Source of the DNA: Pyrrhosoma nymphula
Taxonomy: Eukaryota; Arthropoda; Insecta; Odonata; Coenagrionidae
Direction of reading: 5' to 3'
Assembly (NCBI GenBank): GCA_963573305.1
Contig: OY754327.1
Coordinates: 144,872,855-144,936,854, forward strand
Length of the DNA: 64,000 nucleotides
Below are positions 35,119 to 45,420 of the stretch, one piece after another (positions within the stretch are counted from its first letter, which is position 1; every line of letters begins with the position of its first letter). The notes under the pieces are model-generated. The model saw only the letters and a program-made list of their open reading frames with translations, had not been told where the DNA came from and searched no databases. The position numbers were made by a program, and so were the translations under genes.

Positions 35119-36313
35119 TGGAAGAGGAAATAGCGGAGTTCCTTCTGCGTGAATCCTGCGATGACTGTCGTCGCGCTTGCTTGGCCGAAGAGGTCGCTTT
35201 ACCCTTCGATGTCTTCTCACACTTGGCCAATATTCTCGTCGAAGGAGCTCCTGCGTCACCCGCCATCCACTGCTGCACTTTGGTGGTCTGCATCTGATGG
35301 CTCAGCTGACTTTCGTTGGTCTTTGGCGAAGCACAGAATCCATGGGATAGGCATTGATGTCTCCTGAACACTCCGTCACCACTTGGCACCGCCGGGTTCA
35401 CCTGCATCTGCTGATGACTCCAGAGGTTGTGAATCTGCTCGCTTCCGTTGACGCCGACGGCCTTCAGGTGAACTCCGTCGTACTGCGTCCTTGGGTATTG
35501 CTCGCCCGGCGCCCCACTTGCTGTGTGGCTGATGACAACCGATGGCGTGTGGCAGAACACGTCCGCTTGGTGATGCTGGATCGGGAACTGTTGATACCCA
35601 TTCGTTGGCTGAGAGATGTGATCTCCCGGTGCATAGCCACCACTGGTCACAACTTCTCCGTACCTTGTCGGCACCATGGTCCCGACCTTCCCTGTCCCTG
35701 CTAAATCGAGACCAACCGTCCCGGCACCGTAGGCGCCGTAACTTCCCACAGCAATCGGCCCTCCGCCCTTGTAGAAAGACTGATAAGCGTCATCTTGCGA
35801 CGGTGCTGCATGCGAAAATTGGTGGGAAATATAACCTGGGTAATAGCCGCCGACGGTGAAGTTAGGTACGGAACCGGCCGGCGCATCCTCCCAGCTCTGG
35901 TAGCCATAGTCGGCGATGCGGTCCCTGAAGTACTCAGGCCGGCCGCCTCCACCTCCGGTGACACCCGTCAGTAGACCGTTGGTCATCTCTTCGTCTCCGT
36001 ACAACTCGAATCCAATGAGCGTGTCCTCCGATCCGTCCTGTTCCGATGGTGTCGAAGAATGAGCGCCGGTTCTGACTTGTCCCTCGAGGAAATGATCAGG
36101 GGTGGAAGCAGCGTTCCCACAGTTCACTTCACCTTCACTACCCTCTCCCTCCAAGGCGACTGTCGCCTCCTCCTCCCCCTCCTTTACGGACGGTTCACGT
36201 GCAACCCTTTCTCCTGGGGCGAGGACTTCGCCCCCGCCGTCTCCAGGGCACCCCGCGGTTCCCAGGGACTCGGCTGTCGCCACTGCCTCCCCCTCCTCCT
36301 CTCCCCCGTCCAT
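35119..36313 (-). CDS. zen: Hox3/zerknullt homeobox gene, exon 1 (N-terminal part)
   Basis: Predicted start is the first ATG (36313-36311, context GCGAGATGG) after an in-frame TGA at 36412-36410. It encodes 398 residues plus one base; joined to exon 2 the total is 2541 bp including stop, an exact multiple of three, giving 846 residues. The N-terminus is acidic and Gly/Glu-rich, followed by a Y/G/P-rich middle (PEYFRDRIADYGYQSWEDAP region). At residues 347-350 QQWM stands where Hox proteins carry their PBC-binding hexapeptide (YPWM), about 78 residues before the homeodomain. Then comes a basic, Ser-rich linker (SRRRNSAISSS). Support comes from splice phase, a long open frame, orientation and the Trp-Met motif; no direct homology was recognised. 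An additional upstream exon is possible. Confidence 0.8.
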
Positions 36314-36600
36314 CTCGCCCCCCGAGTCTCCCGCCGTCCGAAAGCCCCCCGCTGGACGACTGGATGGCTCGCGCCCAGTGGTGGTGGGATGACTCCACCT
36401 CCTCAAGTCTCAGGATTGCGAAGGGTGACGCAAAGGCAAGGCAGCGGGAAGGCGGCGGACATCTCCACCCCTCAAGCTCCTCCCTCCATCTCCAGCCGCT
36501 ACTGAGCTGCGTTTCCAGGAAACAGAAGGACAGAGGAGTTAAAGAGCGCCAACAGAGAATGCCGCGCCAGTATTTAGCTACAATAAATGTAGCCGAGATA
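36314..36600 (-). promoter_or_regulatory. zen: Presumed 5' UTR and proximal promoter of zen
   Basis: GC-rich sequence directly upstream of the predicted ATG, with an in-frame stop at 36412-36410. An arthropod-type initiator TCAGT is at 36505-36501 on the minus strand, about 190 bp before the ATG. No convincing TATA box or DPE was seen at the matching distance, so the start site is only a candidate. Confidence 0.3.
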
Positions 36601-37931
36601 CGACAATGCCTTTCTATTTTCTATGGACGTTAATGGTAACCCAACGACAGGTTCTGTAACCTCATTGTTTGTTTACATTCTCAACGAATGCCTCAGTAAC
36701 CTCAACTCAACGGCATTCGCAAGGTCGATTAGAAATTTCAAATCCAATTCGCAATGACAGGTTCAAAAACCTCATTTTTTTTACATTCGCAAGTTTCTAT
36801 CGGCTAATTCGTGTGGGCTTCGAGTGCGTCCTCAATATGCTCAGGGACGTAGATTGTTATGATTGTTTTCACACCTTACCCTTCACTACTTGAGACTCAT
36901 TTTGGGTGCGCGTGTATGCAAGACAGCTGACGTTGCGCTAAAGATTCCTATGAACGTATAGCTACTTTATCCTTAAAACGGGAGAAAGGTCATGCAATAG
37001 CAATGACTTAGTGAAACACTTAGTATTTCCTCATGAACTTTTTATAGAGGACCTAGGTTTCAATGCTTTTTGTCATCATAAGGTATTTTTTTGGGCAAAA
37101 CATTGAAACCTAGGCCCCAAAAAAAAAGTTAATGTAAAAATATCATGTTTTTTTCTGATCCGAGCTGTTTATCATTGGACGGATCGCTTCCACAATGTTA
37201 CGCTGGAAACTACATCAACAATAACCATGATTGGATTCTAAAAATTGCTTAAACAATTAAGTTTTGCAATCAATAATAGCAATATGTATTACCGTAATTG
37301 AATAATTCTTTTAGTTTTAACTACCTATGCTTATTTTTAAGCTAATTACACTTTACACACATTTCAATTAACATTTTTCAAAATTTCAGCATGCAGAACA
37401 CAGCAAGGAAAATTAAAATAACATTCTAAAGAATGTCTGGCACTTTTATTTCTTCATTAAAAACTAACGTAGTAATTAAATTCATCAACAAATAATTGAA
37501 TCATTTCATTACTATAACTATTATGCTGCTTCTGAGAGTATTAACGACAAAAGCACAGTTCATAATGGAATCATTTCGTGCCGATTTCACAGTAGGTTCT
37601 AAGAGTTAGAGCATGGTATAAATTTAATATTGAGGGTTACTTGGCCAGAAAATTGGTAAAATTTCCAGAACGCTGAGAGGAAGACCGACATAATTAGTTT
37701 GGCTCTCAATTATGGTGATGGAAATCAGTAATTTCCACGGGGAAATCCCGACCACTTGAAGTCTAGTTAATTATATATGTCCAGTTAAGAGTTTGCTATA
37801 GTCAATTTTAATTTAGCGTTTTTCCAATTGCAACTTCACATCGCTGTGCCAATAAATTAGCGTCCAAAGCAACGACATTGTTTTGAAATTCAGTACTTAT
37901 TCTATCTTGAAATTTGACTCATTACGATAAC
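36601..37931. other. Upstream flank of zen, AT-rich, no gene
   Basis: The phrase AGGTTCTGTAACCTCATTGT / AGGTTCAAAAACCTCATTTT recurs at about 36650 and 36762, a weak local duplication. Apart from the inverted repeat at 37052 nothing else is supported. Confidence 0.4.
37052..37114. repeat. Inverted repeat with hammerhead-like remnant on the minus strand
   Basis: CCTAGGTTTCAATG (37052-37065) and CATTGAAACCTAGG (37101-37114) are perfect 14-bp arms. The minus strand reads ATGATGACA...CATTGAAACCTAGGTCC. This has the GAAAC, a CTAG stem III loop and a GUC, but the C of CUGANGA is A and there is no clear stem II. A decayed relative of the 5359 and 15235 palindromes. Confidence 0.5.
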
Positions 37932-38624
37932 TCTCTCTGAAATAAATCGAATACAGCGGAGAGCAACAAGATTTGCGAAAATTTGTTACGATAAACTTAG
38001 CAGTGTTAACGAATAGTTGAAGGAATTGGGGTGGGAATCTCTAACTTATCGAAGGGAGAAATTCAGGTTAAATCTTTTTGCTCACGTTCGGAGAAGACAG
38101 TTTTTTGCCGGACGTTCAACATATACTCCTAGAGCCAACGTACTACGTTATTAGCGAACACAGAAATAAAATAAAGGAAATTGACTGCAGAACCGATAGA
38201 TTCAAAATGTCATTTTTCCAACGTACAATAAGGGATCATAATAGTTGTGATAGATCAATCATATGAAACTCCCACCCTCAATAGGTAGAGTAGAATTTTC
38301 ACTTGTGCTTAATAACACCATATAATTACTAACTCTTCACACCGGTCGATTTGTCCGGCATTATTTTATTTTGTTCTCTGCAACAAAGTAGCATCTCGTA
38401 GTATTCATAAATTAACAGTATCAGTAATATTAACCACTAAATGTGTCTATAGCATTGCTCTGCATGTTCATTTACGTATCACTCTCCCAGTTTCCGGTTG
38501 GACTGCGCACTGTTCTCCTGACTGCTTTTGGCCTACGCCTAGCGGCCGGGGGAGCGTGCGAGGTTCTGACCTGTGCTAGGACGAGTGCTGCATGCCTGGT
38601 GTCGAATCATCCCGTGCCACACCC
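37932..38624 (+). mobile_element. LINE family A, C-terminal fragment and 3' UTR
   Basis: Begins in the C-terminal RT region (EIDRIQRRAARFV-like, broken by stops), contains the conserved end (DCRTDRFKMSFF...IRDHNSCDRSI) and the A-type 3' UTR. The terminal hairpin is cut off at 38624 by the opposite-orientation family C copy. Confidence 0.75.
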
Positions 38625-39330
38625 TACATCTACATCTACATTTTACCCTGCGAGCCACCTCTAGGGTGTTTGGCAGGGGGTGACAAGTCACCAAAATGCA
38701 GCATGCAAGCGGACCGCCACATGCACACCGCACGGTCATGAATATTAAGGATACTAACCAATTCCATCATTTACTAAAAACCATCATGCAGCATGCAAGA
38801 GAATCCCCACATGCACGCCACACATGTACGATGACACATAATATTCTACATGCTACTTTAGAGGGCAATTTGCCTATGAAGCTAGAACATGCAAAACATG
38901 CTGTAAGAAACACCATAAAACTCCGTAAACATGCTTGAGGAAATACATAAGTTAGTAAGCTACACTACCAGTCAACTAATCTATTTCAAAGTCCTTACAC
39001 AGCCGTTATAGTCTCTTATCGCTCGCGGAAAAAACGACATTTTAAATCTATCTGTTCTACAGTCTATCTCTCTTATTTTATTTTTATGATCTAATCTACC
39101 ATAGTACGTTGGCGGTCGTAAAATATGATCAACTTCGTCGGAAAATAAACTACTCTTGAATTTACATAATAGATTTAGTCTTGTTTTCAATCTACGGTCT
39201 GACAGTGATTCCCATCCGAGTTGTTCTAAGAGGTCAGTAACACTAACAAGATTATCGTAACGTTTTTTCACGTACCTGGCTGCTCTTCTCTGTACACGTT
39301 CTAACTCTGTTTTTAAGCCTGTTTCACCCT
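38625..39330 (-). mobile_element. LINE family C, C-terminal fragment with a distinct 3' UTR
   Basis: On the minus strand the open frame 39271-38981 encodes KKRYDNLVSVTDLLEQLGWE through SFFPRAIRDYNGCV, the C-terminal end of the RT ORF. Its 3' UTR (38700-38960, with AAACATGC/GCATGC phrases) differs from families A and B, yet it ends in the same kind of hairpin (CCCTGCCAAACACCCTAGAG type) and TAGATG repeat at 38625. Confidence 0.75.
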
Positions 39331-39621
39331 AGTGGGGGCTTGCACGGTACTTCGTAGATGTAGAACCCCTGAATCTCTGTCCGTTTATTTAATTGCATTA
39401 TACATAAATACTAACGGTCCCTCTAACATTGGTTCCATATTTATAGTGTAGTGAATGCTTGTGAGGCTTCGCCTCTTGACAAGCATTAGCGATTAATGTC
39501 AATGCATCATTAGTCGTAGTTAAACTAAATTTATAGTATAGTAAAATTTATGTTGGTGACTACTTACCCCCTACCACACACCCTTGAGGTGGCTTGCACG
39601 GTATTCTGTAGATTTAGATGC
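39331..39621 (+). mobile_element. A-type tail followed by LINE family B 3' UTR
   Basis: 39331-39366 is an A-type hairpin/TAGATG end. 39390-39621 is a family B 3' UTR (GCTTGTGAGGCTTCGCCTC at about 39449) ending in its own hairpin and TAGATTTAGATG. Two truncated copies in the same orientation. Confidence 0.65.
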
Positions 39622-39639
39622 ATTACACACAACTTTGGA

Positions 39640-40440
39640 GTCCGCGTCTTGCGAGGGAATGTAAGTTAAATCATCGAGAAATTGGGAGGGTATGAAGAGT
39701 AAAAGGTTTAGAGAAAGGGTTTAGGGAACTGAGAAGTGGGACAAGGTCATTGGGAAGAAAAACCTCGTGCATGGAAATTTTTGGTGTTGTCATTTTCTAG
39801 CTGGCGAGCCATACATTCTGTTCCCTATCCCCGTAAGTGATTTCGTTCCCAAGACTCTTATGGGGTCGAAATATTCTGGGGGAAATTGTGAGGCAGCATT
39901 TAGGCAGTTAGGAGGTTTTTCGAGGCCTAACAGCGGATTTAGTGGGGAGGCATGCTTCCAGGTTTCGTGGTCTTCTCCTGAATTCTCCCACTCTTTCCTC
40001 ATCTCCTCTCTCCGCTTTTCCCCCTCGTCATATCCTGGGGCTACCCCGGCGGAGTGGGTGAGCGAGCGAAGGAGGGTTTCATATGCTTGTAGGAGGGCCA
40101 GGGGTACGAGGGGGTGGGGAATAGCTAGCCGCGGGGGCCAGGATGGTTTCCACGACAGGTGAGATAAGCCTTGCGTGGATGCACGGGAGGGACTCCCAAG
40201 GATTGCATTCGAAATTGACGAAGTCTGGAGGGCAGGGTGGTGGTAGGGGTGGAGTGGACTATGCTTTGGTCATCGAGATAATAATGGAAAGTCACAAAAC
40301 GTGCTGTGTGACTTACTGAGTGGTAATTCCACTCTGTATAGTGGATAAAAAGTTATTGTTGGCAAACTTAGTCATATTATGAAATCATGCTGTTTTCCGT
40401 GACGTGGCGTATTGGGAAACTAAACATGTCTCAGCAACGT
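39640..40440. other. Unassigned DNA between LINE copies
   Basis: A plus-strand open frame at 39767-40162 has no domain. No repeat recognised; possibly the ancestral host sequence. Confidence 0.4.
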
Positions 40441-40442
40441 TT

Positions 40443-41283
40443 CTACATCTACATCTACAAAATACCCTGCAAGCCACCTCAGGGATGTGTGGCAGGGGGT
40501 GAGTAATCACCAACATGCATTACACTATACCCTAAAGTTAGTGTAACTACGACTAATTATGCATTAGCATAAATCGCTAATGCTAGTCACGAGGCGAAGC
40601 CTCACAAGCATGCACCACTACACTACAGATGTCATCAAAATGGAGAGTGACCGTCAATATACATGCATTCTACAACTACACAGATGGGCAGGGACTTAAG
40701 ACCCATGTAGAAAACATGCTAGGCGTGCTGTTAGTATGTACTAGGTAACAGATAAGGATTCAAGTATTAGGGAGTACTACTACTACTAAGAGCTACACTA
40801 CCTAACGACAAACCTAGATAAAAGTCTCATTGGCAGCTGTTATGGTCCCTTATCGCTCGTGGGAAAAATGACATCTTAAATATGTCCGTTCTGCAGTCTA
40901 GTTCCCTAATTTTACTCTCATGATCTGATCTACCGTAGTATGTCGGATTTCGTAAAATATTATCAACGTCGTCAGAGAATAGACCGGTTTGGAACTTACA
41001 TAATAGATTGAGTCTGAATTTTAATCGACGGTCTGAAAGCTTTTCCCATCCTAGTTGCTGCAAAAGGTCAGTAACACTGACGAGATTGTCATAACAGCCT
41101 TTAACATATCTTGCCGATCTTCGCTGCACGCGTTCTAAATCAGTTTCCAAGCCTATCTTATAAGGATCCCAAATACTGGCGGCATATTCTAAGTGGGGTC
41201 TAACGAGGGAGAAGTAGTTGATTTCCCTAACTTTATCGTCGCACTTGCTAAGTACTCTTTTAACAAATCCCAATTTACGTTTA
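40443..41283 (-). mobile_element. LINE family B, C-terminal ORF and full 3' UTR
   Basis: From the TAGATG repeat at 40443 through hairpin and 3' UTR to an open frame (41273-40827, 148 residues) encoding INYFSLVRPHLEYAASIWDP to FFPRAIRDHNSCQ. 5'-truncated just after GFVKRVLSKCD. The frame is uninterrupted, so this insertion is fairly young. Confidence 0.8.
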
Positions 41284-41317
41284 TGTCATTGTATACGAAT
41301 ACGTCATCTACACTGTC

Positions 41318-41600
41318 ATTATCCTCATCTACATAATACCCTGGAGCAACATCAAGGGTGTGCGGCAGGGAGTGAGTTTTCATCATCATCTACTGCACTG
41401 TATTCGGCTGAAATTTATTATAAAAAAATATTATTTATTTTGCAAAGACATAAACGGCAATAAATTCAAAAGTTATGGTGAAAACATGCACGGCGTTCTG
41501 TAAGTACTAGGCAGCAGATAATGATACAAGTATTAGGGAGTACTACTAAGAGCTACACTACCTATCGACGAACCTAGTTAAAAGTCCCATTGGAAGCTGA
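41318..41600 (-). mobile_element. LINE family B, 3' UTR copy
   Basis: Hairpin end (diverged, CCCTGGAGCAAC) at 41318 and the B-type 3' UTR up to the end of the ORF (TTTTAACTAGGTTCGTCGAT region). Contains an unrelated or diverged stretch at 41385-41450. Confidence 0.6.
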
Positions 41601-41912
41601 TCTGTGGCGCGATCACGGTTCTCCACAAACGCATGTGCTCATGTTATCGTTATTTTTTTCTATTTCTATGATGAGACCGGAAATGTGATCGTCATTCTTC
41701 AAATTCCGTCACTTGTTTTAAATCAGTAATTTTAATTGATGGAGTGCGTTCTTAGGACAGTAACTGTGAGCATTGCCCTGCTAAAGTAGTTTGGCTTTTT
41801 GGAAAATTACAACGTGAAAGAAGGAACCGTGATCCCACCCATGGTCTCTTATCGTCTTAGTTCTTAGCCGACCGCGAACAGAGAGTAGTTCTAGATGGCG
41901 TTAGGTCAGATG

Positions 41913-41980
41913 TACATCTACATCTACATATTACCCTGCGAGCCACCTCTAGGGTGTTTGGCAGGGGGGAAGTTACCATG
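41913..41980 (-). repeat. Tail-only LINE hairpin unit inserted in the LINE A ORF
   Basis: The 68-bp insert starts TACATCTACATCTACATATT, contains the C-type hairpin (CCCTGCGAGCCACC...GGTGTTTGGCAGGG) and splits the LINE codons: GGTCAGATG before it joins TAGTGAAAGTTACATC after it. Removing it restores the reading VRSDVVKVTSGVPQ seen in the other A copy. ATG stands on both sides and may be a short target duplication. Confidence 0.8.
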
Positions 41981-41982
41981 TA

Positions 41983-42843
41983 GTGAAAGTTACATCAGGT
42001 GTACCTCAGGGAAGTGTCATTGGTCCCTTATTGTTCCTTTTATACATTAATGTCATTACTACCGTTGTTACGAGCAAAATTCGCCTCTTCGCAGATGACG
42101 CAATGTTGTACAGGGATCTAGACAATGAATCCGACAAGATTGCGTTACAAAATGACCTAGATGTTATAAATGAATGGCACTATACTTGGCAGTTAGAATT
42201 GAATTTTAAAAAGTGCGTTGTTATGAATTTTTGGAAAAAGAATAACTCGGTCAACGATACGTACACAATTAATCAATCAGACTTATCAAATGTAGAGTCA
42301 GTTAAATACTTAGGTGTGACCCTTACTCAGGACCTGTCTTGGGGGAAACACGTTCTGGAAATCTGCGGACAGGCTAGTCGCAAATTGGGATTTATCAAAA
42401 GAATATTAGGAAAATGCGACGAGAAAGTTAAAGAGCGATGTTATTTTTCACTCGTGAGACCTCACCTGGAATACGCCGCTAGCATATGGGACCCTTACGA
42501 AGTAGGACTAATCTCTGAAATAGATAGAATACAACGGAGAGCAGCAAGATTTGTGAAAGGTTGTTACGATAAACCTAGCAGTGTTACCGTATTGTTGAAG
42601 GAATTAGGGTGGGAATCTCTAACTGATCGAAGGGAGAAATACAGGTTAAATCTTTTGCGCAAACTCGGAGCAGACAGTTTTTTGCCGGACGTTCAACATA
42701 TACTGCTAGAGCCAACGTACTATGGTAGAAGTGATCACAGGAATAAAATAAAGGAAATTGACTGCCGAACCGATAGATTCAAAATATCATTTTTCCCACG
42801 CACAATAAGGGATCATAATAGTTGCGATAGATCAATCACATGA
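41983..42843 (+). CDS. LINE family A RT ORF, C-terminal 286 codons open
   Basis: The downstream part of a non-LTR reverse transcriptase: VTSGVPQGSVIGPLLFLLYI, then IRLFADDAMLYRDL (catalytic FADD), WQLELNFKKCVVMNFWKK, VKYLGVTLTQDLSWGKH, the thumb region RKLGFIKRILGKCDEKVK, YFSLVRPHLEYAASIWDPYE and a C-terminus ending DHNSCDRSIT. This order is typical of CR1/L2-like elements in the Jockey superfamily. No ATG exists at this point: the frame simply opens after the inserted tail, so it is a gene fragment. The lack of stops suggests recent arrival. Confidence 0.8.
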   Translation: MKVTSGVPQGSVIGPLLFLLYINVITTVVTSKIRLFADDAMLYRDLDNESDKIALQNDLDVINEWHYTWQLELNFKKCVVMNFWKKNNSVNDTYTINQSDLSNVESVKYLGVTLTQDLSWGKHVLEICGQASRKLGFIKRILGKCDEKVKERCYFSLVRPHLEYAASIWDPYEVGLISEIDRIQRRAARFVKGCYDKPSSVTVLLKELGWESLTDRREKYRLNLLRKLGADSFLPDVQHILLEPTYYGRSDHRNKIKEIDCRTDRFKISFFPRTIRDHNSCDRSIT

Positions 42844-43248
42844 AACTCCCACCCTCAATAGGTAGAGTAGAATTTTCACTTGTGCTTAATAACACCGCAT
42901 CATTACTAACTCTTTACACCGGTCGATTAGTCCGGCATTATTTTATTTTGTTCTTTGCATGAAGTAGCATCTCGTAGTATTCATAAATTAACAGTATCAG
43001 TAATATTAACCACTAGATGTGTAAATAGCATTGTTCTGCATGTTTGCATGTTCATTTACGTATCACTCTCCCAGTTTCCGGTCGGACTGCGCACTGTTCT
43101 CCCGACAGCTTTTTGGCCTGCGCCTAGCGCCAGGGGGAGCGTGCGAGGTTCTGATTTGTTCTGGGACGAGTGCTGCATGCCTGGTGTGGAATCACCCCGT
43201 GCCACACACCCTAGTTGTGGCTTGCACGGTACATCGTAGATGTAGATG

Positions 43249-43309
43249 TTACCCCCTGCCAAACACCCTAGAGGTGGCTCGCAGGGTAATATGTAGATGT
43301 AGATGTAGA
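43249..43309 (+). repeat. Tail-only LINE hairpin unit (C type) directly after the A-type tail
   Basis: TTACCCCCTGCCAAACACCC...GGCTCGCAGGG, then TAGATG repeats; inserted at the TAGATG end of the preceding LINE. Confidence 0.75.
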
Positions 43310-43310
43310 T

Positions 43311-43960
43311 CGTTAGTGGGAAAAATGACATTTTAAATCTATCCGTTCTGCAGCCTAGTTCCCAAATTTTATTCTCATTATCTGATCTACCGTAGTATGT
43401 CCGTTTCTGAAAATATTATTAACGTCGTCAGAGAATAAATCGGTTTGTAACTTACATAATGGATTAAGTCTAAATTTTAAAAGGCGGTCTAAAAGCGATA
43501 CCCATCCCAGTTGCTACAAAAGGTCAGTAACACTAACGATATTATCAAAACGGCCTTTAACGTATCTTACCGATCTTCTCTGCACGCTTTCCAACTCAGT
43601 TTTCAAGCCCACCTCGTAAGGATCCGAAATACTGGAAGCGTATTCCAATTGGGTTTTAACAATTAGCTAAATTTGTCGCGAACTTGCCAAATACTCTTCT
43701 AAAAAATCCCAATTTACGATTAGCTAATATCTCGAATATGTTTACTCCACGAGAGATCATTAGTCAATTTAACTCCAAGGTATTTATCCAATTCTACAGT
43801 CTCTTATTTGCTATTGTTTATGCAATAGCTGTTACAAGGAGCGTTTTTCCGTTTCCAAAAAATCATAACAACTTATTTTTCCGGTTTAATTCTAGCTTAA
43901 TTACTTGTTGCGGCATATTTGTTGCCAATAAATCAAGAATGATGTCTCCTCTGTTAGGCG
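43311..43960 (-). pseudogene. LINE family B-like RT fragment without 3' UTR
   Basis: On the minus strand it matches the ORF from the WKRKNSPCN region to the C-terminus (FKMSFFPL), with stops, frameshifts and small deletions. It ends abruptly at the TAGATG repeat of the previous unit. Confidence 0.65.
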
Positions 43961-44054
43961 TCGTAGCTATCTGATGTAGGGCATTTCATGTGAACGTGTA
44001 CAGCAGGGACTCGCATATATCTTTGTCTCTTCCCCCTGATATGTAACTGAGATT

Positions 44055-44623
44055 AACAGATATTCAAGAGTTATGCTGAAAACATACACGGCATGCTCAA
44101 AGTACTAGGTAGCAGATAAGGATACAAGTATTAGGGTGAACTACTACTACTAAGGGCTGCACTACCTATCGAAAAACCTAGTTTAAAGTTTCATTGGCAG
44201 CTTTTATGGTATCTTATCGTTCGCGGGAAAATTGCATTGTCCATGCTTGTGAGACTTTGCCTCGTGACAAGCATTAGCGATTTATGTTAATGTATAATTA
44301 GTTGTAGTTACACTGTAACTTACACTGTAAGTTACACTATAGTAAATGTTAACTAGTTTCTCTTGCATGCTGCATGATGGTTTTTAGTTAATGATGGAAT
44401 TGGTTAGTATCCTTAATATTCATGACCGTGCGGTGTGCATGTGGCGGTCCGCTTGCATGCTGTATTTTGGTGACTTGTCACCCCCTGCCAAACACCCTAG
44501 AGGTGGCTCGCAGGGTAATATGTAGATGTAACTTTAGGGTATAGTGTAATGCATGTTGGTGAATACTCACCCCCTACCACAAACCCCTGAGGTGGCTTGT
44601 AGGGTATTTTGTGGATGTAGATG
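44055..44623. repeat. Patchwork of LINE 3' ends (families B and C, both orientations)
   Basis: 44055-44240 is family B 3' UTR on minus. 44241-44350 is family B 3' UTR on plus. 44360-44527 is family C 3' UTR on plus, ending in the C-type hairpin. 44528-44623 is the last part of family B on plus, with hairpin and GTAGATG. None has coding capacity. Confidence 0.6.
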
Positions 44624-44625
44624 CA

Positions 44626-45420
44626 TTTTAAATCTGTCCGTTCTGCAGTCTAGTTCCCTAATTTTATTCGCATTATCTGAAAATCCGAAGTATGCTGGAT
44701 TTCGTAAAATACTAACTTCGTCAGAGACTAAATCGGTCTGGAACTTACATAATAGATTAAGGTGGTTTGAACGAAATAGTTCCCTAGTCATAATGGAGAA
44801 CATATTCAAATTTTATTTTTTTATTTCAACGGATATAAGAGGTATGAAATAAATATTGTAATATTAATGGCGAAAAGATATTGTTATATATGGTCAAAAT
44901 TCTTAGTAATTAAATGATTAAAGCAACATAAGTCTCTAACTTGACTCATTTTTTCGCGCCCTACGCGGCCCTACGGCTGAAAACCATCTAGAACAGCTGT
45001 TTTTTTTGCAATTCTGTAAAAATTACTTCGGTGAGTAATATATACTTACATTTTTATAAATAGTTGAGAAAACATGCAAACTATAAACCGTTAGTTTTTT
45101 GACGAAATCTAGGTGCTAGACGTTCCTAATTTTTTAAATATTCTCCCTCTGGAACACACAGCCGTAATCTATCCATGTAATACAGCTTATATTTGTAGGC
45201 AAATTGCTCGAAAATTAGTTAGGCAAGGGGTTGAAATTTTGATATTAATGGAAAGATGAGAATTTTTTTTTTTTAATGAGGCCAAATTCATCAAATTCTA
45301 GTAGGTGTAAGTGATTTTTCGCTCAAATTACCTTAAGTCTATCTAAGTTTTAATCGTCGGTCTGAAAGCGATTCATCCAAGTTGTTGCAAAGGTCAGTAA
45401 CACTAACGAGATTATCATAA
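44626..45420 (-). pseudogene. LINE family B ORF end, split by a MITE
   Basis: 44626-44760 and 45337-45420 together read as the C-terminal RT region on minus (DRRLK... then FKM region). They are separated by the MITE at 44761-45332. Rejoining at the TTAA gives AGATTAAGTCTA, as in the intact copy near 43459. Confidence 0.7.
44761..45332. mobile_element. 572-bp MITE with TTAA target duplication
   Basis: The element begins GGTGGTTTGAACG and ends CGCTCAAATTACC: 13-bp imperfect terminal inverted repeats (three differences). TTAA lies on each side (44757-44760 and 45333-45336), and the flanking LINE sequence is continuous with only one TTAA. The interior is AT-rich with no open frame. TTAA duplication is characteristic of piggyBac-type transposition, so a non-autonomous piggyBac-like element is the best guess. 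A related copy lies at 53537-54345. Confidence 0.75.

Larger units (their letters stand above)
41866..43248 (+). mobile_element. LINE family A, longest copy, 5'-truncated but with full 3' end
   Basis: Starts within the RT domain (REQRVVLDGVRSD) and runs to the A-type hairpin and TAGATG end. It is interrupted at 41913-41980 by a tail-only hairpin unit. The 3' UTR of about 400 bp has the same landmarks as other A copies (TCGGACTGCGCACTGTTCTC; AGTGCTGCATGCCTGGTGT). Confidence 0.85.

Noticed and set aside
36314..36406. Translation starting upstream at 36406
   Set aside because: That position is TTG, not ATG; the first ATG after the in-frame stop is at 36313.
36199..36633. Plus-strand open frames opposite zen exon 1
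   Set aside because: Shadow frames of the GC-rich exon; the minus strand has the phase-compatible splice donor and the Trp-Met motif.
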